DNA of 64,000 nucleotides, taken from Petrosia ficiformis (Eukaryota; Porifera; Demospongiae; Haplosclerida; Petrosiidae). The stretch is taken from assembly GCA_947044365.1 (NCBI GenBank), contig OX345645.1, forward strand, positions 4,907,741 to 4,971,740. The letters run 5' to 3'. The notes beneath the pieces were generated by a model. The model saw only the letters and a list, made by a program, of their open reading frames with translations, did no database searches and was not told the origin of the DNA. This document shows positions 12,572-25,000 of this stretch, one piece after another. Each line of letters begins with the position of its first letter. Position 1 is the stretch's first letter. Made by a program: the position numbers and the translations under genes.

Positions 12572-13033
12572 ATGTTTCTTTCTGCTTACCAATATGACAT
12601 TGAATTTCGAACTACTTCAGAACACGCAAATGCAGATTGTTTTTCTCGCTTGCCTCTTACAAATGCTGATACAAATCCTCCTACATCAAAATCATCTATG
12701 TTTAATATTCAACAGATAAATATCCTTCCAATCACTGCTCAAGATCTAAAACAAGCTACAGAAACTGATTCAGTATTATCTAAAGTAATTATGTACCTTC
12801 AAAATGATTGGCCAGACAAAATTCCTCCAGAACTGAAACCTTATTTTTATCGTAAGGATAATCTAACCATTGAAGCCGGATGCTTAATGACAGGTATTAG
12901 AGTTATTGTTCCGAAAAATGTACAGGAGTCTTCTGCTGTATCTACATATAATTCTGTCGAACCTCCAATATCTCAGAGTACTCGTCGATACCCCCATAGA
13001 ATTCGGAGACCTCCAGACAGGTACTCCAAATAA
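12572..13033 (+). pseudogene. Ty3 pol remnant: end of RNase H joined to the extreme C-terminus, integrase deleted
   Basis: Residues 1-25 (YDIEFRTTSEHANADCFSRL) are the end of RNase H and the linker. About 70 residues later, after GIRVIVPKNVQE, the text switches to STRRYPHRIRRPPDRYS, which resembles the very C-terminus of Ty3 pol. The whole integrase (zinc-binding HHCC and DDE core) that should lie between is absent. The ORF ends 67 bases before the 3' LTR. Confidence 0.85.
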
Positions 13034-13087
13034 GTTGTACTAATGTTTTTTTTTTGTATTTAATGTGTTTCATTTTCTTCTGTGTAT

Positions 13088-13100
13088 GGGAGGGAGGAAA
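13088..13100 (+). other. polypurine tract
   Basis: GGGAGGGAGGAAA lies immediately before the 3' LTR, the expected place and composition for plus-strand priming. Confidence 0.85.
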
Positions 13101-13261
13101 TGTGGTGTATGAATAATCGATGTAATTATTATTAAGTTTATTAATATTCATATGTATAGTATAAATAGAATTGTCATTGGTTTTTTAAGTCAGTTTTCGT
13201 AAATTCGTAATAGTTCGTTCTTGTAGTTGATGCTAAACAAACTTATATCAGAGACACAATA
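13101..13261 (+). repeat. 3' LTR (161 bp)
   Basis: Second copy of the LTR, directly after the purine tract and followed by the CTTTT target duplication. Confidence 0.92.
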
Positions 13262-13266
13262 CTTTT

Positions 13267-13690
13267 AAGTCTAAGTATCATGTTAAAACATCCATTATAA
13301 TCACTCTAGTCTGGGGTATACAGTTCCTCTCTAGTACACTAAGTGTATCATGTATTATACAGTACATGTATTTAATATAGTACCATACACTGAGTGATGG
13401 GCTATGCTATTCAAAAAAGTGGCTCTCTGAAGTTACTTTTGATGGCTTCTGGGTTCCCGTAAGGCTTGTAGCTGAGATATTGTTGCATGTTGAAATACGT
13501 TTGACCTCCATTAGGCCTGACATCTAGGGGGGGGAGGGGGATATCCTTCCTTATCAGGTCCCTCCACTGTATGAAATCCAGCGAGATAGAAAATATGTCA
13601 AATAGAAATGTGATTTGTGTGGCAGGGAACATGCCCACCTTTATGCCCAACTGTAAAGCATGACCTATTCTGTTATTTAATGTACATGGG
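13267..13690. repeat. fragments of dispersed repeats
   Basis: 13280-13400 repeats the segment at 7165-7285 of the 7-kb duplication. 13421-13687 repeats 8473-9014 without the central insertion. A G-rich tract lies at about 13528. No gene. Confidence 0.65.
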
Positions 13691-14670
13691 CATTCAGTAA
13701 ATATCAGTGATTAGTACATGTACATGTACATACAATATCAGTGATTAGTACATGTACATGTACATACAATATCAGTGATTAGTACATGTACATGTTCATA
13801 CAATATCAGTGATTGATACATGTACATGTACATACAATATCAGTGATTAGTACATGTACATGTTCATACAATATCAGTGATTAATGCATGTACATGTGCA
13901 TACAATATCAGTGATTAGTACATGTACACATACATACAATATCAGTGATTAGTACATGTACATGTTCATACAATATCAGTGATTGATACATGTACATGTA
14001 CATACAATATCAGTGATTAGTACATGTACATGTTCATACAATATCAGTGATTAATGCATGTACATGTACATACAATATCAGTGATTAGTACATGTACACA
14101 TACATACAATATCAGTGATTAGTACATGTACGTGTACATACAATATCAGTAATTAGTACATGTACATGTTCATACAATATCAGTGATTAGTACATGTACG
14201 TGTACATACAATATCAGTGATTAGTACATGTACACATACATACAATATCAGTGATTAGTACATGTACATGTATATACAATATCAGTGATTAGTACATGTA
14301 CTTGTACATACAATATCAGTGGTTAGTACATGTACATTTACATACAATATCAGTCTGTACACGTATATACAATATCAGTGATTCGTACATGTACATGTAC
14401 ATCCAATATCAGTGATTAGTACATGTACATGTACATGTATATACAATATCAGTGATTAGTACATGTACTTGTACATCCAATATCAGTGATTAATACATGT
14501 ACATGTACATACAATATCAGTCTGTACATGTATATACAATATCAGTGATTAGTACATGTACATTCAATATCAGTGATTAGTACATGTACATGTACATACA
14601 ATATCAGTCTGTACATGTATATACAATATCAGTGATTAGTACATGTACATGTATATACATGTCAGTGATT
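13691..14670. repeat. 34-bp minisatellite, roughly 28 units
   Basis: The unit is ATCAGTGATTAGTACATGTA followed by CATGTACATACAAT (34 bp), with variants (GTACACATACAT, TTCATA, CGTGTACAT). The CAATATCAGTGATTAGTACA core is highly conserved and the TACATGTA palindromic part varies. The 3' end has shortened units. Confidence 0.92.
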
Positions 14671-15000
14671 AATGCATAAATCCTAGAACAATCCCACTCT
14701 CCCAAAAATTTATTCCAAATAATAGTAAATATATGTACACATGTTCATGTGTAATACAGTATATGTGTCAATAAAAATTCATCATACAGTAACAATAATA
14801 ACCTTAGTTCTACTATCAGTATAGTATAGTAATTACTGTCTCACTACTGTGGTGTTCAATTGACAAGTAAACAATTACTGTTAAAACTACGATTATGAAA
14901 CTACTCAGTAATTACTGTACTCTATGGTGATATGTTATTGATATATAGTAAATGTATACTGTACATGTATGATTTGTGTTGTGTGGTATTACTGTACATG
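14671..15000. other. unassigned AT-rich spacer
   Basis: Between two minisatellites. No gene or RNA recognised; contains scattered GTACATGTA words. Confidence 0.5.
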
Positions 15001-15432
15001 TACTTATGGTAATTACTACACTCCTCAATAGCATTGTCAATTTACAAGTACACATGTACAATATACATGTACATGTACTTATGGTACTTACTACACTCCT
15101 CAATAGCATTGTCAATTTACAAGTACACATGTACAATATACATGTACATGTACTTATGGTACTTACTACACTCCTCAATAGCATTGTCAATTTACAAGTA
15201 CACATGTACAATATACATGTACATGTACTTATGGTACTTACTACACTCCTCAATAGCATTATCAATTTACAAGTACACATGTACAATATACATGTACATG
15301 TACATGTACTTATGGTACTTACTACACTCCTCAATAGCATTATCAATTTACAAGTACACATGTACAATATACATGTACATGTACATGTACTTATGGTACT
15401 TACTACACTCCTCAATAGCATTGTCAATTTAC
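15001..15432. repeat. 75/81-bp minisatellite, six units
   Basis: Units start with TACTTATGGT at 15001, 15076, 15151, 15226, 15307 and 15388. The spacing is 75 bp for the first units and 81 bp for the last two, because of one extra ACATGT hexamer. Units are nearly identical, so recent amplification is likely. Because 75 and 81 are multiples of three, open frames run through on both strands; I regard these as artefacts. Confidence 0.92.
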
Positions 15433-15770
15433 TCACATACATTTCTACCTTTCAATTTTGGTAATCCTCAATAGTATTATGAACTTTCGAGTGATAAGCA
15501 GATTATCTGATTATTATGATACTGTGTATATTACATCATGTAAACTTACTTATATGGCAAGCGGATTTTTTTATACATTTTGAAGCATGGGCCAAATTGG
15601 TCTGTTTGCCATTGAGAATACTTCTTGAGCCAATTAACAAAGACTTAATGCTGTTATTGACTAAATACTCATAATTATCTGTATCATCTGTTTCAAAGAG
15701 AGAACTGACCAACGCGAAATAAAGGGTCAATGGTGCACCATATGAGCTTATAAAAAGCACTGGTATTACA
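15433..15770. other. unassigned spacer
   Basis: No coding signal recognised. It lies between the 75-bp minisatellite and the TGTA-rich tracts. Confidence 0.45.
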
Positions 15771-16400
15771 TGTATGTATGTAATATGTATGTGTGTACAT
15801 GATGGAATGTACATGTACCTGTATATCTACATTGTATATATGTATGTATGACACATAAAGGTACATGCGTACATGTACATTGATGTATTTATATGTATGT
15901 ATGTATGTCTGTATATTTGTATTTATGTATGTATGCTTGTGTGTATGTAATGTAAGCATGTATAATCCATGTTGTATCTGTACATGCCAGGATTTTTCTT
16001 GCGTGGGGGGAAGATTGTATTGGTGTAGGAGGCGAAATGCCTAGAGGGGTCTGGGGTCATGCCCCTACCCTCCAGGAAAATTGTGAAGATTTGGTGCTCT
16101 GTGATGGATTCTGGTGGGTTTCTGGCAGCTAGCAGACTATTCCTATACTTATACTGTGGCACTTGTTAATACTCTATTTACTATTGATTGATATATGTGC
16201 GATACTTCCATAAGCTGCTACATCTTGTATACTTTCTCAACATTTCTGTGTGTAAGTATGTATTCTTATGTAAATGTATGTATGTACGTATGTATGTATG
16301 TATGTAATGTAATTATGTAAGTATACATCATACATGTATATATGTATGCATGTATGTAGGTGCATGTATGTATGTACTAAGAATGTGCGATAATATTGAT
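15771..16400. repeat. imperfect (TGTA)n-rich DNA with a G-rich island
   Basis: Degenerate TGTATGTA tracts occur at 15771-15960 and 16250-16375. They are separated by a less repetitive stretch (15961-16240) that contains GCGTGGGGGGAAGATTG. No gene. Confidence 0.7.
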
Positions 16401-16700
16401 ATAGTGATATTTTCATCACTGAAGTAATTATCGTGTAGTCTTAGAGACCTTTCTGTGCTTTGCTAGCGACTGCTAAATAAATTGCTAATCATTAATTTTA
16501 ATGGTTAAAAAATTAATTTAATTGCGTTTTTCTCCGAATAAAGTATTCGTGACTGCCATGGTTAACTCAGTCACTGTAGTTTTATCTTTTACATGATTGG
16601 GATGTATAATTTATCATTCTAGAGCTAATTTAATGCTCTATTTAGGAAAGACAAAAAATCAATTTTGAAATTTTGTCACCAAAGCTTGGTTTTCGCGTAG
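16401..16700. other. unassigned spacer
   Basis: AT-rich with no recognisable feature. It precedes the long TATG tract. Confidence 0.45.
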
Positions 16701-16704
16701 ACAG

Positions 16705-17010
16705 TCACATGTATGCATGTATGTATGTGCATGTATGTATGTATGTATGTATGTATGTATGTATGTATGTATGTATGTATGTATGTATGTATGTGCATGT
16801 ATGTATGTATTTACGTATGTATGTATGCGACTATGTCAGTTTGAGTGAATGTACATGTACATTGTATGTATGAATGATTGTATGTATGTATTTATGTATG
16901 TAAGCACATATATGTACGGATGTATGTACGTATGTATGTATGTATGTATGTATGTATGTATGTATGTATGTATGTATGTATGTATGCATGTATATATGTA
17001 TGTTTTTCCA
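16705..17010. repeat. (TATG)n microsatellite arm
   Basis: A near-pure TATG tetranucleotide repeat with brief interruptions at 16790-16860 (GTGCATG, CGACTATGTCAG). On this strand it is the complement of the CATA tracts at 17268-18530. Confidence 0.93.
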
Positions 17011-17267
17011 TGTATGTCTGTATAAGTGAGCTGAACAGAGGTGAAAGGTTTCTTTAATCCCCCATCTCTTGTTCCCAAGGCCAGATTGTTCATTGCACAC
17101 TCGTGTCCAAATGTAATCATTAAAAATTTGTATATATAAGTAACAGCTTTGATTAAAACATAAAGAAAGCTTCAGAAACAAAGAGAGATTAGAAGCTAGA
17201 AGGCAGAGGAGGGTGTAGGGTAATCCACCAACCATTAGGTAGTCTTTGACCCCCAATACCTTATTAC
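17011..17267. other. unique spacer between opposed microsatellite arms
   Basis: A 257-bp stretch of normal complexity (AGGTGAAAGGTTTCTTTAAT to ACCCCCAATACCTTATTACC). No ORF or RNA recognised. Confidence 0.6.
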
Positions 17268-18530
17268 CAATACATACATACATACATACATACATACACA
17301 CATACGTGCATACACGCATACATACATACAGTACACACATAGTCACGCATACATTCCTACATAAATACATGTGTATACAAATATACATACATAAATGCAC
17401 GCATAGTCGCATACATACATGTACATACATACATACATCATGATACATGCATACATACATACATACATGCGTACTTACATACATACATGCGTACATACAT
17501 ACATACATACACACATAGTCACATACATACATGCATCGTCAAATACATACATACATACATACATCAACATACATACATCAACATACATACACGCATACAT
17601 ACATACACACATAGTCGCATACATACATACATACATATACTCGCGTACATACATACATACCTACATACATACATACAAACATAGATACATACTCACAGTT
17701 ACATACATACACACATACATACATACCCACAGTTGCATACATACATTGTACATACATACAAACATAGTCGCATAAATACATACATACAGTACATGTACAT
17801 ACATACATACATACATACATACATAGTCGCATACATACATACATACTTATACTCGCTTACATACATACATACCTATGTACATACATACATACACACATAC
17901 ATGCATACATACATACATACACACATAGTCGCATACATACATACATACCTATACTAGCTTACATACATATATACATACACTGTAAATACATACATACACA
18001 CATATTCGCATACATACATAAACACATAGTTGCATACACACATACATACATACACACACAGTCGCATACATACATACATACATAGATATTTACGACCGTA
18101 CACACGTAGTCGCATACATGTACATACATACAGACATACATACATACATACACGCATATATACATACACACATAGTTGCATAATTACATAATTACATACT
18201 TACATACTTACATACATACATAAATACATGTGTACATAGTTACATACAGTCATAGTCGCATACATACATACATACATACACGTATACATACACGTATACA
18301 TACATGCACACATAGTCGTGTGTGTACATACATACATACACACATAGTCGCATACACACATAGTCGCACACATACATACATACATACATACATACATACA
18401 TACACTCATAGTCGCATACATACATACATATATACATACACATCCATACATGCACACACACACACATATATGTATGCACACACAAGCACACACACACACT
18501 CTCTTCACATATTGCATGCATACATGTATG
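17268..18530. repeat. (CATA)n-rich array with a recurring ATAGTCGCATACAT variant
   Basis: About 1.26 kb of CATA/ACAC tetranucleotide repeats. The interruption CACATAGTCGCATACATAC recurs many times (17400, 17610, 17768, 17825, 17928, 18060, 18110, 18255, 18320, 18345, 18410), forming an irregular higher-order unit. ORFs read across it encode only His/Tyr/Thr or Cys/Met/Val/Tyr repeats and are artefacts. Confidence 0.93.
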
Positions 18531-18769
18531 CACACTTGTGTTCAGGTAATGTCCTTTATGTACCTACAACTAATTACTATTCACAAAACTTCAAATTCTT
18601 CCTCTTATAGTTGATGTAGAGATTCATGATGTAACAGTAGAGTTGAGATCTCAGTTTAGATAAACACTAACAACATAATTACAAAATACACTTATAATAA
18701 TTATATGTAAACAGAAAAAAATATTGTTATATTGTTAGTAATGTGTATTATTATTTATAGAAATTTCTT

Positions 18770-21700
18770 TTACTTTTCAAATGACAGACCGCCTCTTACT
18801 TCTACTAATGGATGTGGACCAAGTTTCTTTTCTTTACGTTGAGTAATCAGTGTTTTCTTCATATCATTTAGTATGTCTATCATAATAGATGATTTTTGAA
18901 TCCTAATATAGCATAATGATGGATGTAGTAACACAGTTTCCCAGAATGTTTTTATCATTGGTATCCAGTCTTTATAGGTAACTTTAGGTACTGTATGTAG
19001 CCAGTATGTAACTTTCAGGAACTTCATGTCTTCATTTCTTTTCAACATATTTGTAACATGAGGAACAATCTCCTCATGATAAAATGATGTCCATACCAGT
19101 TCTGAGACTGACGGTTCGTAAAATATCATTGTCAGTGATTTTAGATTATCAGTAGCTTCAAAAAATTCCTTAAATTTAATATTTTCTGATAATATAATGT
19201 CTACATTCAGTTCTAGTAGTGTATTGTTTGCTCTCAGACCAGTAGTCAGGTATTTGATAAGTAATGTACAATTGAATGCTTTGCTTTTGATCTCCAGACA
19301 TTGTAGTGATTTGTTCAATGACAACATCAATTGAAGAGATTTTCCCACTTCATCATGAAACAAACCAATGTTATACTTTATTTTTAGAGCTATGACAGTT
19401 TTGTTACTGGAGAGAATGTTAAATAGTTCAATAAGACTTTCTTCTCTCTCTAGTACTATATCCAGATGTTGTAGAAAAGGGTTAGAATCTAAACAGATAA
19501 TGAATGACATCAATGGTATATATATTGATAGACTTTTCAAGTTAGTAATATTTCTTCCAATATTTTCTAATCCAGGCGACAAAGTTTCTGTTTTCTTTAC
19601 AGGATATGTTATGATATCATGTACTGTATCACTCGCACTTAGGCTATAAATATTATCATTACTGATATTTAGTGCTGTAAGAGATTCATTAACTGGTATG
19701 ATACATAGAGATGGGAGTATTCCTTTAATATGTATATTCAGTTTAACAGCTTGTAAGGTTTGATTGTTTTTCAATAGCTCTTCAATTTGTAATGACTTAG
19801 TATGAGTAGAGGCTGATGATAGTGAAAAGGACTGGATTGTATCATTTCTCTCTACTCCAGTAAGTAAACTATTTATTAATGAGTTGAATTTCAAATGTGA
19901 AAAATTAATTAAAAGTTCTTTAATAGTATGATTTGTAGACAATACCTTCTCCATTTCCACCAATAATTCATTATCAATATGATCTTCTGATTGAGTAGAA
20001 AGGAAATTTGGATTGTGTACATGTAAAATAGTCAGAAGAGGCAGTTTAAACAGCTGTGAGAACATGATCACAACTGAATCATGATGTATGGTACCAGATA
20101 TGTACAATACATCAATATAACTTTCTTGAAGGTACTGACACAATGATGATTGGTGTATCTTGATTACTGATGTGATATCATTATATTTTGCTTTCATTAC
20201 AATGCAATTAGTCATGTTTGAATCATCATTGGAAAGTTTCAGCTTGTCATGAACATATTCATGATGGAGATAATTCAAAGTGATGTTTGAGTTCTTCAGG
20301 AGAAAGGACAAACACAATAAATCAAATTGTGATGAATACACTCTATTTACACAGAGAGAGGAGCTTTTAAGGGATGAAACAAAAATCTGACACAATGTTT
20401 TGTTTTGCGACTCATAAACTAGATGAAGCAATTGTATAGTATCTGTATCATGATAGGGTTCATGAAGACTTGAGATTATGTCATCACGAACCAATTGTGG
20501 ATTCTGATGAAACATAGAGTACTGATGAGAGTCAAAACCAAACAATGGTTCCCATATACACTGTAAGTCTACCTCTTTACTGAAATACTCTTGATAGCTG
20601 TCATCTTTTAGTTCAGTCAGACCTGCCACAAATCTTAGTGTCATGCGAAAATGAGTTCCATGGAAATGTTCTATAAACAGCATTTTTTGATCATCATGGT
20701 GAGTTATCCACCATGCTGCCAGGAACTCCTGAATGGTTAGATGAAGAAACTGATGTTTAGTGGTGTCTGCTATCTTGTAACAGTTCATTAATCCGAAATG
20801 TTCACACTGCAATGAATGTGATAACTATAGTATTTCTTTTCTGTTAAAGGTATTATTTTGTGTTTGCAGCTTCTCATAAGCACAACAACAAAGTTCATCA
20901 AATGCTCTTTTTTGATCCTCTTCAAGTTCCTCAAGTGATTCAACTGTGTCTGGATCAAATTTTTGTTTTTTCATTGATCTCTTTACAGCATAAAGAACAT
21001 ATTTCTTGTAAAACTTAGTCAAAGTGTTAGGAAGAATAAAGCCACTCAGCTGATAAACTCTCACTAACATGGAACATACAAAAGGTATATAACATAATGA
21101 CAAGACATCTTCCCTAATCTCCAATTCCTTTATTAGTTGTTTAGCATTCTCTTCAGTCAGCTCATTCCTAACATATGAAAAAATCTCTTCTTTCTCAAAA
21201 CCTAATACTTCAACATGACGATTAACACTGTGTAGTTGAAGAAGTTTTGCTGAAGCATATGTACGTGAAGTAACTAGTACATTACATTTGTGTAGTTGTC
21301 TTCCTTGAAAAATATCCAGTATGAATGATCTGTTTTGGTCTCTTTTCTTAAACTCATCCCACCCATCAAATATTAGTAACATATCTTTGCCATTTATCTG
21401 CTTGATTTTTTTACTCATATTATCACAAATCTCTTCATCGCTATGAAATAAAGAAACAAGATCAGATATGTTTTTAGCTGATGATGCTTCCTCATCTCTG
21501 AGAGAAATAAGAAAGACAAAATCAAAGGAACATTTCTCCAGTTCATTCTTAGCCCACATGTTACATAGTTTTTGACAAAGTGTAGTTTTTCCTACACCTG
21601 GAGGTCCATCAACTACTACTTTAATTGGACTATTATCATCATTATGTTTCAGTACATCTTGTATGTCTATTTTCTCTGATACGTTCATAATGTTATCTAA

Positions 21701-22044
21701 TTTTCCTCGTAACATATCCCATGATCTCTTCATCCCCTCTGGTTCAGAAAGATATCCTCCATGTCCCTTAATGAGTCCTAGTTGTCCAAACTTGTCTCCA
21801 CCAACACGCTGATCTAACAAGTCATTATATACTACAGGATTTTGAAGATACCAATCACGCAATCCTTGAACATATCTCTCAGTATCAGTGGTGACTTGAG
21901 ATGATAAGTCATCTAATGACACACCTGTGTGATGTTTGTTATACATTTTATGAGATCTCTCATTTGAACAGTGATTATAGCTTTCTAGAATGGGGCCTTG
22001 CTCCTTCGTGATTGATTGGAATTTACTTCCATTCATGAACAATG
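18770..22044 (-). pseudogene. gene 1 exon 5: NACHT NTPase plus leucine-rich C-terminus, split by one TAG
   Basis: Exon residues 1-405 hold NACHT: Walker A GPPGVGKTT (about 146-154), Walker B LLIFDGWDEF (about 222-231), and sensor-like LVTSRTYASA. After an in-frame TAG at 20827-20825 the same frame continues: CEHFGLMNCYKI, then FLHLTIQEFLAAWWI (typical of the winged-helix end of NACHT), then roughly 550 residues rich in L..L.L and N.TL..L patterns like NLR leucine-rich repeats, to the stop at 18770. A Gln codon (CAG) one transition away fits the family, so I infer a nonsense mutation; a 19-nt intron is implausible. The only phase-1 acceptor is GGATGAG|CATTG at 22045, and it lacks a good pyrimidine tract. 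The exon could instead start at an internal ATG near 22036. Confidence 0.8.
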
Positions 22045-25000
22045 CTCATCCACTTGCAAACTGTGAAAGTGGCTGGTGACTCTATCAGCCACTTTCACAG
22101 CAGATGAGCAATTGTTCATTAATAGAAAATTGCAACAATGAATTAAATAAATAATCATAAAGGAGCAATATAGTTTATACATGTATATTATATAATCATT
22201 GTATTACTTATCAAGAGACTTATATGCATGACTAATCATGTCCCTAAAAATTAGTGAAGTCATAGTGCTTTAAAAATCGTATACTGTATAGCAGGTAAAT
22301 TTTACGAGGTAGACATTTTTGCTAATTTTATGATGTCAATTGTTGGCAAAATTTGCAAACCTCATAAATTTTTTCCCAAGATCACGTTACCAGTGGATGT
22401 AAGAGATGTCTATTTTATCACACTTCAACAGAACAGGAGGATTACCAGACCTTAAACAATATGTTTTTCTCATTTACAAGGTAGTGATACGTTAATTTGG
22501 TTACTCTATATAATTATGTTGCTAAATGTGATATACACGAATCATATACTATGTTAGGAATACAGCCATAACAATTTCACACTATGCAGATAGAGTGACA
22601 CACCCTTGCAAAACCTATTATGTACAATATTATTTGAATTTTGAGTAAACGCAAAAAAACTGGAACATATAATTAAATAATTACAATAGATGAGTGATAT
22701 TACCAGAAATGGGTCATGAAACGTATCATTCAGTATAAGAGGATACTGAAGTATCATATATCTATATATTCATGTGACTGTTTGAGAAATTTGATTTTTT
22801 TTATTTCACCAAATGCTTAAGATCAACTGCCTGTTTATCAGCAAGACACTAACAAAATTGGTATCTGGGTTGTGCAACAACTTGCCTTCAAAAATTATAT
22901 GTTACATTTATTTTCTTATAAGATGGCTGAAATGATTAATTGCACAAACCATTATGGACAAAATGTGAACATGCACAGGTCACTGGTCAAACATAATTAT
23001 TGATAAGTTATACGTACGCTATACTAGAAAGCATAGCAAAGATTCTGTTACATATGTAGATATCACTGCTGAACTAATTGTTGTATTCATTATTAAAATC
23101 CATTATAAGAATCATCAAATATTCTCAAACACTATGTAGATTATTCCACTTACCACATTCTTGTTTCAGTTGGTTTGCTAAGGCATTTTCTCCTACCATA
23201 TCAAGTGTAGTGGATAATTTCAGTAGCCCTTCTTCATATGTGGAGAAACCTGTGTCTTTCCTCAACCATTTATTCAACATCTCCAACACACAGCTTGACA
23301 TTCTATCACGATTATTATATTCAATCTCTTCTACAACAGAACCTAATCCTAGTAGTTGTCCAACATGTTTCCAATCCTTCAGGATAGTAATCTGGGCTAC
23401 TCGTATTTGTAATTTCTCTCGATCATCAGTACTTAATATTTTCTTTGCTACTGTTACACCGTCATTCTCTTCACATTCATCTATTGATATATCTGAAAGT
23501 AACAAGAGAGTATGGTAAGCAAACATGTATACATATTTGTTTCATATAAGCAGTTGAATGAATGAATATTAGAATCTGATAAATTTGTAACAACGATTAA
23601 TATTTTAATTCCTTACCTAATTCTTTCATCATAGTTTTACATATCATAGATATCACTGAGTTATTCTGATTGGTTAATACTCTACACAAAGAAATGAGTG
23701 TCTCTGGATTTTCATTGACTTTAAGAGATCTTTGAACTTCATTTAGTAATTTACTGGCCTTCTCATAACGAGGAAGATTTGGAGTAGATATGATATTATC
23801 TTTAACAACATTAGATATTAGATCAACACTCCACAAATCATTAGCAAGTCTATTTGGGTCAGTAACCACATCAAGTATTTCAGAGAAATTTCTCTTCAGT
23901 ACATTAAATGGTGTGGTCTGAAATGGTACACTAGATACTTGTGTACATGAATCATCTATAGATTGTGGTTCTTCAGATGTAGAGGCTAAATGGAGATCAA
24001 TGTTGAGCATAAGTATAATAATTATATCAGTATTATAAAGGTGAAACATTTCTCTTACATGTAGAAATCATTTCACACTCAATGGTAAATTAAGTACTGA
24101 ATGTGTACAATGAAATGAACTATCATAGCTTATGCAGATATGGGAATTTGTTTTTATGGCCTGTAGAGTCTGATGATTTCTAAAGGGATTAGTCTATATA
24201 ACATGTTTACATGATTGTGTACTCATAATTTACAATCATTAATCAATTAACTGATGTGGCATTTAAAAGTACATTTAGTCAAGCTATGACCAGCAAGAGG
24301 AAAGCAGCTATTTCTAAGAAGAAAAAATTTGCTTACACAGGCTTTAGAGCTGAAGCACTACTTGCTATATATAGAGATACATATTATATCATGTCAACAT
24401 TGTACATCACCAAAATACTTAGTGTTTAGTGTTTATATAGTATCTTACTGTGATGAGATGAGTCCAGTAAAGAAGATACATTCGACTTCTGCTGATTATC
24501 AAAATCCAATAGTTTTCTCAGTGTAGACACAACATTCTCATCAGTTTCACACTGTTCAACTGCTGATAATAATCCCTCCCATGATGACTGTGGTGTGTTT
24601 GATATCCAAGAATCCAATGCTTGTTCTAAAGCAAAGTGATAGTCCTGTGTTGTCTGGGCCTCTTCTTTTAACCTCTTTCTCTCACTAATGGAGATACCTA
24701 TAATACCAGCAAGTCTGTTCCATTTCTCTGGTATATTAAAACCACTCTGTTGAAGAATATTCAATGCTTTATTGGCAGTTAATTCTAAAGTGATAGATAA
24801 ATACTTATGATTTGAATCATTATTACACAATTATAAACAAACCTCACCTATATTAATAGGTCCAGGATTAATCTCCACATCACCACATAGTAACAGTAGT
24901 ATCATGACAAGTGAACAAGATAATATGACAGCTACAGTGAGTATTGCTTGTAATAACCTCAGTGATCCAATCCACCTTTCATCCACTGAGTGTGATACTT

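Larger units (their letters stand above)
10114..13266 (+). mobile_element. internally deleted Ty3/gypsy LTR retrotransposon with CTTTT target duplication
   Basis: The element runs from 10119 to 13261 and is flanked by CTTTT at 10114-10118 and 13262-13266. In order it holds a 161-bp LTR, a primer-binding region (CTGGCAACGAGGTCCGG just after the LTR), gag, protease, reverse transcriptase, a deleted RNase H, a remnant 3' region with no integrase, a purine tract and the second LTR. At 3.14 kb it is well short of the roughly 5 kb of full Ty3-type elements. The LTRs differ at about 3 of 161 positions, which suggests a young insertion. It cannot move without help. Confidence 0.93.

Noticed and set aside
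13691..14670. Regular repeats that might suggest a CRISPR array
   Set aside because: Units are contiguous 34-bp tandem repeats without unique spacers, in a eukaryotic context.
14912..15474. Overlapping 146-176 codon ORFs on both strands
   Set aside because: They arise because the 75/81-bp minisatellite units are multiples of three; open on both strands in several frames.
16831..17532. 233-codon minus-strand ORF and many similar ORFs over 15.7-18.6 kb
   Set aside because: They are translations of TATG/CATA microsatellites (Met-Tyr-Val-Cys or His-Thr-Tyr-Ile repeats); no splice or start context.
19368..19649. Plus-strand ORF opposite the gene 1 LRR region
   Set aside because: Shadow of the minus-strand coding exon.
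20808..20826. A 19-nt GT-AG intron removing the TAG of gene 1
   Set aside because: Far too short for spliceosomal splicing; other introns in the window are at least about 50 nt.
23078..23518. 146-codon plus-strand ORF
   Set aside because: Antisense of gene 1 exon 4, whose minus-strand frame has a death-domain pattern and good splice sites.
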